From Flavobacteriaceae bacterium (lineage in GTDB: Bacteria > Bacteroidota > Bacteroidia > Flavobacteriales > Flavobacteriaceae): DNA of 6,600 nt. The stretch is taken from the NCBI GenBank assembly GCA_013001365.1, contig JABDMQ010000396.1:1-6600 (forward strand), in the 5' to 3' direction. Under the pieces are notes generated by a model. It worked only from the letters and a program-made list of their open reading frames with translations, was not told the origin of the DNA and ran no database searches. Both the position numbers and the translations under genes were made by a program. Shown one piece after another: positions 1 through 6,018 of this stretch (positions are counted from its first letter, which is position 1; the number at the start of each line of letters is the position of its first letter).

Positions 1-1
1 A

Positions 2-43
2 GTTTCTGAGGTCGATAAGGCGATAGACTTAATTGAAAAATAG
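2..43 (+). CDS. C-terminal tail of an unidentified upstream gene (partial)
   Basis: Only one forward frame is open from the left edge. It reads VSEVDKAIDLIEK and then a TAG stop, 7 bases before the ATG of the DUF1304 gene. The other two forward frames hit stops almost at once. The amphipathic, helix-like ending resembles the last helix of many soluble enzymes, but 13 residues are too few to assign a family. The short gap suggests that this gene and the DUF1304 gene share a transcript. Confidence 0.5.
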   Translation, partial: VSEVDKAIDLIEK

Positions 44-50
44 TTTTTAG

Positions 51-410
51 ATGAAATATTTTGAGACCATTTTAATCCTTATAGTAGTGCTGGAACATTT
101 CTACTTTCTGGTTCTCGAAATGTTTCTATGGACTAAGCCAAAAGGCATTAAGACCTTTGGGCTCAAATCCAAAGAATTTGCTGAAGAAACCAAGGTTCTG
201 GCTGCCAATCAAGGACTTTATAATGGGTTCTTGGCTGCTGGCCTTATTCTTTCATTGGTAATGGACAATCAAATATTCAAACTGTTTTTACTAGGTTGTG
301 TTGTTATTGCCGGCATTTATGGCGCTTATTCAACAAAAAAAGTGCGCTTGTTTTATGTCCAAGGCTTACCAGCTATCATAGCTTTTATCATTGTTCTATT
401 AAATTCATAG
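51..410 (+). CDS. DUF1304 family small integral membrane protein
   Basis: A 119-residue protein, the usual length for DUF1304, with about four hydrophobic segments (roughly residues 4-26, 57-72, 75-93 and 100-118), so it should sit in the inner membrane. Family hallmarks are visible in order: EHFYF at 15-19, LEMFLW at 22-27, LAANQGLYNGFLAAGL at 50-65, a CVVIAGIYGA segment at 83-92, and QGLPA at 104-108. No biochemical function is established for the family, so none is given. The ATG lies 7 bases after the stop of the preceding partial gene, and no separate promoter or clear Shine-Dalgarno sequence is seen. It is therefore probably the last gene of an operon entering from the left. The family assignment is firm; the role is unknown. 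Confidence 0.9.
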   Translation: MKYFETILILIVVLEHFYFLVLEMFLWTKPKGIKTFGLKSKEFAEETKVLAANQGLYNGFLAAGLILSLVMDNQIFKLFLLGCVVIAGIYGAYSTKKVRLFYVQGLPAIIAFIIVLLNS

Positions 411-433
411 AACCAAAATATCTTTAAGTATCA

Positions 434-470
434 CCTTATTAATTCTTCACGAAAGCTTAATGGTCTTTTT
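434..470 (+). terminator. weak candidate terminator after the DUF1304 gene
   Basis: In the 118-base gap between the DUF1304 gene and the channel gene, ATTAATTC (438-445) can pair with GAA and TTAAT (451-453 and 457-461), leaving AGC as a bulge. A CTTTTT run follows at 465-470. The stem is AT-rich and imperfect, so this is only a candidate. A terminator is expected somewhere here because a new promoter appears to start just downstream. Confidence 0.22.
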
Positions 471-492
471 AAGAATCTACTTAGGAAAAGTT

Positions 493-500
493 TATTTTTG
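493..500 (+). promoter_or_regulatory. candidate Bacteroidota -7 promoter element for the MscS-like gene
   Basis: TATTTTTG fits the Bacteroidota housekeeping consensus TAnnTTTG exactly and lies 28 bases before the ATG of the channel gene, which would give a 5' leader of about 20 nt. The upstream TTG (-33) element is not clear: only TTA-like bases occur around 469-471 at suitable spacing. The leader between this element and the ATG is A/T-rich with no Shine-Dalgarno sequence, as is common in this phylum. Confidence 0.5.
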
Positions 501-528
501 CATCATTAATTAATCAAAATTTACACAC

Positions 529-1341
529 ATGGAAATACAGAAATGGATTGACAAGGGATTTGAATTTGTCTCGGAATATGGAATCAAGATCCTTGGTGCT
601 ATTGTTATATGGATCGTTGGGTCTTTCATTATCAAGAAAGTCTTGAAAGCCATAAAAAATGTAATGACCAAGAAGGAATACGATGAGAGCCTTCAAAAGT
701 TCCTATCGAATTTGATCGGTTGGATCCTTAAAATTCTTTTGTTCTTGGCCATTTTGGCAAAATTGGGTGTGGAAACAACCTCATTTGCTGCTATTCTTGC
801 TGCTGCTGGTCTTGCTATAGGACTTGCTCTGCAGGGATCTTTAGCAAATTTTGCAGGTGGTGTATTGATCATGATCTTCAAACCAATAAAAATAGGGGAC
901 CTTATTGAAGCTCAAGGAGAACTCGGTGTCGTTAAGGAAATCGAGATATTTACAACCAAGATCTTGACTCCTACCAACAAAGAGGTCATTATACCAAATG
1001 GCGCGTTATCAAATGGAAATATTACGAATTATAGTACTGAAGGTAAATTGCGAGTCGATTTGACCATTGGCGTTGGTTACGACGAGGATATCAAGAAAAC
1101 GAAAGATGTATTAATGAAGGTCCTGAACTCCGACCCTAAAGTCTTGAAAGATCCTGCTCCCTCGGTAAATGTATCAGAACTTGCTGATAGTTCTGTAAAT
1201 TTTGCAGTAAGGCCTTGGGCAACAGTTGCAGATTATTGGGACGTTTATTTTGGAACTCTAGAAAGCTGTAAGAACGCATTGGATGATGCAGGAATTGAAA
1301 TTCCATATCCGCATAGAGTCAATATACAGAAACCAGATTAG
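529..1341 (+). CDS. MscS-family small-conductance mechanosensitive ion channel
   Basis: A 270-residue protein, close to the length of E. coli MscS (286). Such channels form inner-membrane heptamers that open under membrane tension and release solutes during hypo-osmotic shock. Two hydrophobic helices (about 18-36 and 62-80) precede the pore helix TM3 (about 84-118), which carries AAAGLAIGLALQGSLANFAG. By alignment from memory with E. coli MscS, the gate leucines L105 and L109 correspond to L95 and L99, the hinge glycine G113 to G103, and G121 to G111. KPIKIGD at 118-124 starts the cytoplasmic beta domain, with the family IPNG motif at 155-158 and a C-terminal alpha/beta domain ending IPYPHR (258-263). 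The ATG at 529 puts a short helix before TM1, and a promoter-like element lies just upstream. The gene appears to be monocistronic. Its stop codon overlaps the stop codon of tsaB on the other strand. Confidence 0.95.
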   Translation: MEIQKWIDKGFEFVSEYGIKILGAIVIWIVGSFIIKKVLKAIKNVMTKKEYDESLQKFLSNLIGWILKILLFLAILAKLGVETTSFAAILAAAGLAIGLALQGSLANFAGGVLIMIFKPIKIGDLIEAQGELGVVKEIEIFTTKILTPTNKEVIIPNGALSNGNITNYSTEGKLRVDLTIGVGYDEDIKKTKDVLMKVLNSDPKVLKDPAPSVNVSELADSSVNFAVRPWATVADYWDVYFGTLESCKNALDDAGIEIPYPHRVNIQKPD

Positions 1342-2012
1342 TTGTTTTTCTGCTTCACACCGACAAAATCCTTTAAATAATAAGGTTCGAAATAAGCGAC
1401 ATTTTCCAAGTCGCTTTTTTCATGCTTTCTAAATGATAATAGGCTCATTTCATTCGCTGAAGGTAATTTATTCTCAATGTATATGGCATTTTTATGGTCA
1501 ATTATGGTCTTAAGTTTATCGACTCCTGTTCCAATAAAATGAACCTTCCCTTGCGATAAATAACGTGAAAATGAAGTCTCATCAAGAATCTGAGCTTCTG
1601 TATCCCTGACCTGTTTATAGTTCGAGTCGAATACTGCTGAATAGACTTCCATACGCCTTGCATCCAACATCGGAACAATAATTCCATCAGCAACTTTAAC
1701 CTGATGAGCCAAGGACGTCAATGTTGGAACAGAAATAAGCGGCTTGTTCAAGCCAAAGCAAAGGCCTTTTGCAGTTGATACCCCAATTCTTAATCCTGTA
1801 TAGGATCCTGGACCTTTACTAACTGCTATTGCATCTAATGTTTCGGTAGTTAAATTACTCTCCTTAATGGCATCATTAATGAAAAGATGCAACTTTTCAG
1901 CATGCGAAAAACCCTGGCTATAATCTTCCTTAAGTGCCAGGGTTTCTCCATTTCTTGCAACAGCAACAGAACAGTTGGTAGTTGCTGTTTCTATGTTAAG
2001 AATAATTGCCAA
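1338..2012 (-). CDS. tsaB: tRNA threonylcarbamoyladenosine (t6A37) biosynthesis protein TsaB
   Basis: A 224-residue member of the ASKHA-fold TsaB/YeaZ family. With TsaD and TsaE it transfers the threonylcarbamoyl group from TsaC/Sua5-made threonylcarbamoyl-AMP to A37 of ANN-decoding tRNAs in the cytoplasm; TsaB is the non-catalytic dimerisation partner of TsaD. Visible signatures are the N-terminal ILNIETATTNCSVAVA (4-19), SHAEKLH (36-42), KGPGSYTGLRIGVSTAKGL (66-84), SVPTLTSLA (94-102) and VPMLDARRMEVYSA (113-126). The start is TTG: counting back from ILNIETA, the preceding codons are GCA and TTG, then TTA, TAT and the in-frame TAG that ends adaptor 1. No ATG is available before the family core. 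It is 6 bases after the adaptor gene, with no Shine-Dalgarno sequence, so translation is probably coupled to it. The C-terminus is complete, ends FEPYYLKDF plus a short tail, and converges with the MscS-like gene. Confidence 0.96.
   Translation of the reverse strand: MAIILNIETATTNCSVAVARNGETLALKEDYSQGFSHAEKLHLFINDAIKESNLTTETLDAIAVSKGPGSYTGLRIGVSTAKGLCFGLNKPLISVPTLTSLAHQVKVADGIIVPMLDARRMEVYSAVFDSNYKQVRDTEAQILDETSFSRYLSQGKVHFIGTGVDKLKTIIDHKNAIYIENKLPSANEMSLLSFRKHEKSDLENVAYFEPYYLKDFVGVKQKNN
1394..1420 (+). terminator. intrinsic terminator for the MscS-like gene, inside the antisense of tsaB
   Basis: AAGCGAC (1394-1400) and GTCGCTT (1410-1416) form a perfect 7-bp stem with a 9-base loop, and the T-run continues to 1420 (six T in a row from 1415). 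This is the canonical rho-independent layout for + strand transcription, 53 bases after the channel stop codon. Read on the - strand, the hairpin is followed by ATTTCG rather than a T-run, so it should work in one direction only. The bases also code for about residues 198-207 of TsaB. Confidence 0.7.
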
Positions 2013-2021
2013 TAAATACTA
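2010..2021 (-). promoter_or_regulatory. adaptor 1 stop / tsaB TTG start junction
   Basis: Read on the - strand, the junction is TAG TAT TTA TTG. The adaptor stop codon and the tsaB start codon are in the same reading frame, separated by two sense codons, and no purine-rich ribosome binding site lies between them. This decides the tsaB start, since TTG is the only accepted start codon between the stop and the conserved N-terminus. Initiation most likely depends on ribosomes finishing adaptor 1 and restarting nearby. Confidence 0.75.
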
Positions 2022-3311
2022 ATCTTCGGTTTCTTCCTTGTCGTCTTCATTATCAGATTTCTGCTCAACCTTATCGCCAGGTTTCAAGGTCTTGGAGACG
2101 ACTGTATATGGACCAACGATGAGTTCTTCATCAGGCTCAAGTCCTTTCACTACCTCAATATTGGAGTCGTCTTGAATTCCGGTCTCAACCACTCGTAATT
2201 TGGCTTCCCCTCCTTCATAAATGAACACACATTCAAATTTCTCTTCTTTGCCACCTTCATTGGTTTTCTTGGCACGTGGACCTTTTGCTGATGAAGTATC
2301 AGTCTTGATGACAATCGCGCTTATCGGGATTCCGACGACATCATTTCTTTTCTTAGTGATGATATCGACCGTAGCAGTCATACCAGGACGAAACGGCGAA
2401 TACGTTTCAGGCTTCCCTTCCAAGAGGTCCTTGTAGGACTCCTCTAAGATCCTAACCTTGACTTTGAAATTCGTAACCTGGTCGGCCGTCAAAGTACCTG
2501 CTGCGGAATTTGCGATCTCTGTTACTAAACCTTTGAATTTTTTCTTTAAGTAAGCATCTACCTCCACTATGGTCGAATCACCTATGGACACTTTAACAAT
2601 ATCATTCTCGTTAACATCTACCTCTACCTCCATATTCTTCAAGTTGGCAACTCTCAATATTTCAGTTCCGGCCATTTGAGCTGTTCCTACTACTCGCTCA
2701 CCAAGTTCTATATTCAGCATTGAAATGGTGCCACTCATTGGTGCATAAATTGTAGTTCTTGTGAGATTATCTTTTGCCTCATTTACTGTAGCACCAGCAC
2801 TTTTTACACTGTAATAAGCCGAGCTTTTACCAGCAACAGCTGTTTCATAAGAGGCCAGGGATCTATCCCAGTCTGCCTTGGATATAACGCCTTTTTCGAA
2901 GAGGGCCTTGTTCCTTTCATAATCCGCTTTGGCTTGTTTAAGGGTGGCTTCAGCTTGCTCTAGATTGGCTCTTACATTTTGATATGTTGCTTGGGCCCTA
3001 TTCACTGCCGATTGAATCAGATCGGGATTGACTCGTACCAGCAAATCTCCTTTTTTTACATCTTGACCTTCCTTAAAAGGCAGCTCAAGGATTTCTCCCG
3101 AAACCTCTGAAGAAATACTCACCTCCACCTCCGGTTGTATCTTACCTGTAGCGGAAACGGTTTCAACAATATTCATGGTTGTTATCTTAGCGACTTCAAC
3201 CTCCTTCCCGCTAGATTGCTTACCAAACCATCCTGCTTTCTTACCTACTATTAATACTGCTAATAAGGCAATAACGATTACAGAAATTATTATTAATGTC
3301 TTTCTTTTCAT
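2019..3311 (-). CDS. MacA/HlyD-type periplasmic adaptor of a tripartite efflux system (adaptor 1)
   Basis: A 430-residue membrane-fusion protein, often auto-named an RND adaptor although its genetic partner here is an ABC permease. It would bridge the inner-membrane transporter and the TolC duct in the periplasm. An N-terminal anchor helix (about 5-23) is followed by lipoyl/barrel-sandwich halves (about 61-96 and 183-222, with GEILELPFKEGQDVKKGDLL and YAPMSGTI) around an alpha-hairpin (97-182). The hairpin tip has R133, L137 and S144, the R-x3-L-x6-S spacing used by AcrA/MacA to dock on TolC. A beta-barrel (about 224-320) and a membrane-proximal domain (FRPGMTATV at 307-315, GIPISAIV at 327-334) follow. 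The membrane-proximal domain holds a charged low-complexity loop (about 337-358), and the protein ends in a very acidic tail (420-430). It lies 8 bases after the TolC gene and 6 bases before tsaB. The family call is firm; the substrate is unknown. Confidence 0.93.
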   Translation of the reverse strand: MKRKTLIIISVIVIALLAVLIVGKKAGWFGKQSSGKEVEVAKITTMNIVETVSATGKIQPEVEVSISSEVSGEILELPFKEGQDVKKGDLLVRVNPDLIQSAVNRAQATYQNVRANLEQAEATLKQAKADYERNKALFEKGVISKADWDRSLASYETAVAGKSSAYYSVKSAGATVNEAKDNLTRTTIYAPMSGTISMLNIELGERVVGTAQMAGTEILRVANLKNMEVEVDVNENDIVKVSIGDSTIVEVDAYLKKKFKGLVTEIANSAAGTLTADQVTNFKVKVRILEESYKDLLEGKPETYSPFRPGMTATVDIITKKRNDVVGIPISAIVIKTDTSSAKGPRAKKTNEGGKEEKFECVFIYEGGEAKLRVVETGIQDDSNIEVVKGLEPDEELIVGPYTVVSKTLKPGDKVEQKSDNEDDKEETED

Positions 3312-3319
3312 GATAATGG

Positions 3320-4753
3320 TTAGTTTAAATTGGCTATTGGAATACCAAAATAGTACTCCAACACTTTAAGTTTGAATATGTAATCATATTTTGCACGAAT
3401 AAGATCAGATTCGGCCGTTTCCAATTGTGTTCTTGATTGATTGAAATCAAATGCATTCAATAGGCCCACATTATATCGCTCTTGAGAATATGTGAATGCT
3501 TCATTTCTTGCTGTCACTGTCTTTAACGCTGCCTCATAGGCTTTTTGAGCTCCTTTTGTGTCGTTATACGCTTGGTATACCGTAGATTCCAGATCAAGAT
3601 TTGCTTGTTCTAACTGATTCTTGGATCGCTCAAGATTGACCTTACTCCTTTCAACATTGTTTCTTAACGAGAATCCATTGAATACAGGAATATTCAATGC
3701 TAGGCCAAAATTATATCCATCATTTGCCCTGAATTGGTCCATTGTTTTGTCGGGACCCTCTATAATCGGTTCAAAATTAGGAACCACAACATTCTGCCCT
3801 GTTCCCTCAACTGTTCCAATTACCCTGGTAGGGTTGGTAGTACTAAGCACGGATCCCGCAATTATATCGCTATAAGAAGCCCTTGTATTATAACTATAAA
3901 ATCCGGTTAAGGAAGGCTGCAAGGCCCCTCTGGCTATTTTAAGGTCGTCTTCAGAAATCTCCGCATTGGTCTCTGCAATTAGAATGTCTCTTCTTGTTTC
4001 TTTTGCCTTGGCAATGATCACTTCTGGAGTTTCATTTAGCACATTGGATAAAGGTACTTCATATTCAATATCTGCAATGTCAAAATTCCTGTAATCATCT
4101 ATCAATAAGGTTTGAGCAAGACTGATCTTAGATAATATGACCGCATTTTCAGCGTTGACTATTTGTTGTTCTTGTGTTGCCAAAGTAGCTTGTATCTCAA
4201 GCAAATCCCCTCTTGGCAAGACACCTGCTTCTACTAATTCACCAGTTCTTTTTTGTTCTTCTTGCGAAACTTCGTTCTGAGCATATAATACTTTCAGTTG
4301 CTCCTTATTAAAGAGAATTTGAAGAAACGAATTAGCAACGAACAAGGCAATATCGTCCTTTATATTATCTAGCTGATATTGACTTGCTAGAATTGCCAAA
4401 TTTGAACGGTGCATCCTGTTAAGGTTTTGCATGCCTCTATAGATGTCCACGTTACCGTTAATATTTATCGAGGAGAATTGGGTAGTTTGATTTTCGAGTA
4501 AACCCGTTGTTATATTTTGGTTCAAACCGATGTTCCACGAATGGTTTCCACCAGCATTGATTGAAGGCAAGAAATTGCCTAGAGCATCTTTTTTATTTAT
4601 CTCGGCAGCCTTAAGATCAAGTTCTGTTTGCTTTATGGTTATATTGTTTTCAAGAGCATAGGTCACGCATTCCTGAAGTGTCCACTTCTTGGCCTGTGCA
4701 TTTACTGTAATTGCGAAAACTGTAAAAAGGATTATGGTTAGTCTGATCTTCAT
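3320..4753 (-). CDS. TolC-family outer-membrane efflux channel
   Basis: A 477-residue outer-membrane factor. Trimers of this family form a beta-barrel plus a long periplasmic alpha-tunnel that gives export pumps an exit duct. A signal peptide is evident: basic MKIR, a hydrophobic core, and cleavage probably after VNA at residue 19. Two repeats of the OEP domain are visible. The first starts WTLQECVTYALENN (24-37) with FLPSINAGG (61-69); the second has LALNIPVFNGFSLRNNVERS (351-370). The equivalent tunnel-tip turns are EAGVLPRGDLLE (175-186) and YNVGLLNAFDFNQ (427-439), matching the VGL/VGT-type loops that receive adaptor tips in TolC. The second surface-loop region (about 284-346) is long. 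The start is the ATG giving a proper signal peptide. It lies between two adaptor genes, 8 bases before adaptor 1 and 76 bases after adaptor 2. Confidence 0.95.
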   Translation of the reverse strand: MKIRLTIILFTVFAITVNAQAKKWTLQECVTYALENNITIKQTELDLKAAEINKKDALGNFLPSINAGGNHSWNIGLNQNITTGLLENQTTQFSSININGNVDIYRGMQNLNRMHRSNLAILASQYQLDNIKDDIALFVANSFLQILFNKEQLKVLYAQNEVSQEEQKRTGELVEAGVLPRGDLLEIQATLATQEQQIVNAENAVILSKISLAQTLLIDDYRNFDIADIEYEVPLSNVLNETPEVIIAKAKETRRDILIAETNAEISEDDLKIARGALQPSLTGFYSYNTRASYSDIIAGSVLSTTNPTRVIGTVEGTGQNVVVPNFEPIIEGPDKTMDQFRANDGYNFGLALNIPVFNGFSLRNNVERSKVNLERSKNQLEQANLDLESTVYQAYNDTKGAQKAYEAALKTVTARNEAFTYSQERYNVGLLNAFDFNQSRTQLETAESDLIRAKYDYIFKLKVLEYYFGIPIANLN

Positions 4754-4829
4754 AGTTACAATTATAAAAATATATGTCTATATATTGATTAAAGTGTTAC
4801 AGTTTATTTAACCGAACACAAAATTAAAT
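4754..4829 (-). promoter_or_regulatory. AT-rich leader of the TolC gene with a weak promoter-like element and an inverted repeat
   Basis: This is the longest gap in the - strand gene run. On the - strand it contains TAATTTTG (4826-4819), which matches the Bacteroidota TAnnTTTG element, but no TTG lies at the -33 distance. It also has a perfect 7-bp inverted repeat, AATATAT and ATATATT, with a 4-base centre (4769-4786). Both could arise by chance in such AT-rich DNA. They could also mark an internal promoter or an operator that adjusts TolC and adaptor 1 expression separately from the permease genes. Confidence 0.3.
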
Positions 4830-5984
4830 TTAATTATTGAATCGCCCGGGTTTGACCTGATTCCAAACCTTTATCTTATCTTCCTTTGAAATACCACTCT
4901 TTATTTCCACAAAAATTCCATCGCTTATACCAAGTTCGAGATTCTTTCTCTCGAACTCCTGATCACCTTGTTCTATTTCTACGAAAGGTTTCTGGGTCTT
5001 TGGATCAAACTGCACCAATGCCTCCTTTAATGCAAGAACGCTATCTGCCCTTGCCAAGATAATTGACGCATTTGCACTTAATCCAGCTCGAATGAATGTG
5101 GTATCCTTCTTGTTCAAGGTACCTTTTATCTCGAATTGAATGGCTCCATTTTCAACAACACCCTTAGGAGCTATATAATCAAGAACTGCATCGAATTTCT
5201 TGTTCTCTATTGCACCTACTGTAATTTCAAGTGGAAGATTCTCAGATATCTTACCAACTTCAGATTCGTCTACCTTGCCTTCGAAGATCATTTTCTCCAC
5301 ATCGGCCAAGGTCGCTATGGTGGTCCCGTCATTAAAGTTATTGGCTTCAATTACTTGATTCCCGGTCTTAACTGGCACATCGAGTACCATGCCTGAAACC
5401 GTAGCTCTTATTTCGGTATTCGCCGAGGCACCAAGACCTCTGGTAGTTCCTGTTTTTATAATGTCGTAATTCTGCTGTGCACCTGTTAAATTCACTTTTT
5501 CTTGATTGAATCGCTGTTGCGCCTGATCGAATGAGATCTGTGCTGTATCAAAATCGTTGGCCGAAATAACGCCCTTATCGAATAATTCCTTCTGACGTAA
5601 ATAGATCTTTCTCTGATTTTCCAAGGCCAATCTTGCTGTTTCTAATTGTGTTCTCGAAGCAGTAATATTGTTTTTCGCACTTGTTAAGGAGGACACATTA
5701 GGCACAACTTTTACCTTCGCTATGAGGTCGCCCCTATTTATAATATCACCCGCTTCCACAAAAATTTCATCAATTATTCCAGAGATATTCGGCTTGATCA
5801 AGACTTCTTCCTTAGGCACTATACTGCCTGTGGCCACTGTCTTCTTAACAATTGTCTTTGTTGCAGCCTGTTCTGTTTCATAAACCACCGGGTCTTCTGC
5901 ATTTTTTTGATATAAATAATACAAAGAACCTCCAAAAAGGATGGTAATGATCACAAGTATTATGATGGTAATTGATTTTTTCAT
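4830..5984 (-). CDS. MacA/HlyD-type periplasmic adaptor of an ABC export system (adaptor 2)
   Basis: A 384-residue membrane-fusion protein, paralogous to but clearly different from adaptor 1. It has an N-terminal anchor helix (about 5-25), a barrel-sandwich first half (about 60-93, SGIIDEIFVEAGDIINRGDL) and an alpha-hairpin (97-175). The tip has R130, L134 and S141, the same R-x3-L-x6-S TolC-docking spacing as adaptor 1. The second barrel-sandwich half is 188-226, then come a beta-barrel (about 229-311, with GKVDESEVGKI at 236-246) and a membrane-proximal domain to the end. The usual AP(x)SG turn is ATVSG (194-198) here, and a FNDGTTIATL stretch follows at 217-226. It lacks the charged loop and acidic tail of adaptor 1. 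It starts 34 bases after the ABC permease, and AGGA just before the ATG is a possible Shine-Dalgarno sequence. This position makes it the most likely direct partner of that permease, as MacA is to MacB. Confidence 0.93.
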   Translation of the reverse strand: MKKSITIIILVIITILFGGSLYYLYQKNAEDPVVYETEQAATKTIVKKTVATGSIVPKEEVLIKPNISGIIDEIFVEAGDIINRGDLIAKVKVVPNVSSLTSAKNNITASRTQLETARLALENQRKIYLRQKELFDKGVISANDFDTAQISFDQAQQRFNQEKVNLTGAQQNYDIIKTGTTRGLGASANTEIRATVSGMVLDVPVKTGNQVIEANNFNDGTTIATLADVEKMIFEGKVDESEVGKISENLPLEITVGAIENKKFDAVLDYIAPKGVVENGAIQFEIKGTLNKKDTTFIRAGLSANASIILARADSVLALKEALVQFDPKTQKPFVEIEQGDQEFERKNLELGISDGIFVEIKSGISKEDKIKVWNQVKPGRFNN

Positions 5985-6018
5985 GTTTCCTATTCGATTG
6001 ATATGATATTGATAGTTA

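Noticed and set aside
456..473. CTTAA and TTAAG inverted repeat upstream of the channel promoter, considered as an operator.
   Set aside because: It is only 5 bp and AT-rich in AT-rich DNA, so it is expected by chance. It also overlaps the weak terminator candidate.
514..881. Open frames on the - strand opposite the start of the channel gene.
   Set aside because: They are antisense to a clearly conserved MscS domain, their translations show no recognisable family, and they lack start context.
1291..1304. Palindrome GGAATT-GA-AATTCC near the end of the channel gene, considered as the terminator of the tsaB transcript.
   Set aside because: On the - strand it is followed by TGCATCATCC with no T-run, the stem is short, and the bases are explained by the coding sequence GIEIP.
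5136..5883. Forward-strand open frames opposite adaptor 2.
   Set aside because: They are antisense to conserved adaptor coding sequence, with no domain or upstream signal of their own.
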